Shown here piece by piece: positions 63,997 to 64,000 of a DNA stretch of 64,000 nt. The translations under genes were made by a program, and so were the position numbers. The number at the start of each line of letters is the position of its first letter. Positions within the stretch are counted from its first letter, which is position 1. The stretch spans positions 177,439 through 241,438 of the forward strand of contig NZ_LGRA01000018.1 in NCBI RefSeq assembly GCF_003116095.1. Reading direction: 5' to 3'. This DNA is from Azospirillum sp. TSO35-2. GTDB lineage: Bacteria; Pseudomonadota; Alphaproteobacteria; Azospirillales; Azospirillaceae. Under the pieces are notes generated by a model. It saw only the letters and a list, made by a program, of their open reading frames with translations, was not told the DNA's origin and did not search any database.

Positions 63997-64000
63997 ATGA

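Noticed and set aside
63997-64000. A new plus-strand gene at the right edge
   Set aside because: Only the start codon is inside the window; the strong ribosome site supports it, but nothing can be said about the product, so it is not listed as a CDS.

Overview
The window is GC-rich DNA (roughly 68-70 % by eye) with dense, mostly operonic genes. The gene content points to an alphaproteobacterium of the Azospirillum/Rhodospirillales type: ABC and TRAP uptake systems, pectin-derived sugar catabolism, amino-sugar PTS genes, NO/denitrification accessory genes and O2-independent ubiquinone synthesis. This assignment is an inference from gene content. I see no tRNA, rRNA, insertion sequence or prophage genes.

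Layout. 1-7.6 kb: a type I secretion locus made of a large repetitive adhesin (minus strand, running off the left edge), a fused double ABC exporter and an HlyD-type adaptor. 7.6-9.7 kb: two unrecognised genes. 9.9-14.4 kb: a complete five-gene branched-chain amino acid type ABC importer. 14.4-21.3 kb: a DUF1810 protein, a GH1 enzyme with a phospho-glycosidase signature, an RsbQ-like hydrolase and a pectin/uronate block (kdgF-like, kduD, kduI, a FAH-family hydratase, kdgT). 21.9-25.5 kb: an ArsB/NhaD antiporter, an HD hydrolase and a membrane protein of unknown role. 25.8-34.6 kb: a type I-G (formerly I-U) CRISPR-Cas locus (cas3, csx17, csb1, csb2, then 13 repeats) without any visible cas1, cas2 or cas4. 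34.9-37.9 kb: a TRAP transporter.

37.9-44.0 kb (minus strand) is the most unusual part. A TPP riboswitch precedes six tightly packed genes: a LuxE-like acyl-protein synthetase, a LuxC-like acyl reductase, ATPase, permease and NMT1-like binding protein of an ABC importer, and a short-chain dehydrogenase. The arrangement suggests that a carboxylated thiamine precursor or breakdown product is imported and reduced to the alcohol needed for thiamine synthesis. That role is a hypothesis.

44.3-52.5 kb: a nitrosative-stress and anaerobic block (nnrS, a Crp/Fnr regulator, DUF1858, two hemerythrin-like proteins, DUF2249, ubiT-ubiU-ubiV, cytochrome c). Five TTG-N8-CAA boxes sit 73-85 nt before start codons across this block, which suggests one regulon. 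52-55 kb: a permuted papain-fold protein, an amidase and a DUF3891 protein. 55.4-63.7 kb: an N-acetylglucosamine/N-acetylmuramate catabolic block (two PTS permeases, murQ, a GntR regulator, a HAD phosphatase, nagA, a SIS-type deaminase) with a shared operator-like motif. The window ends at the start codon of a further plus-strand gene.
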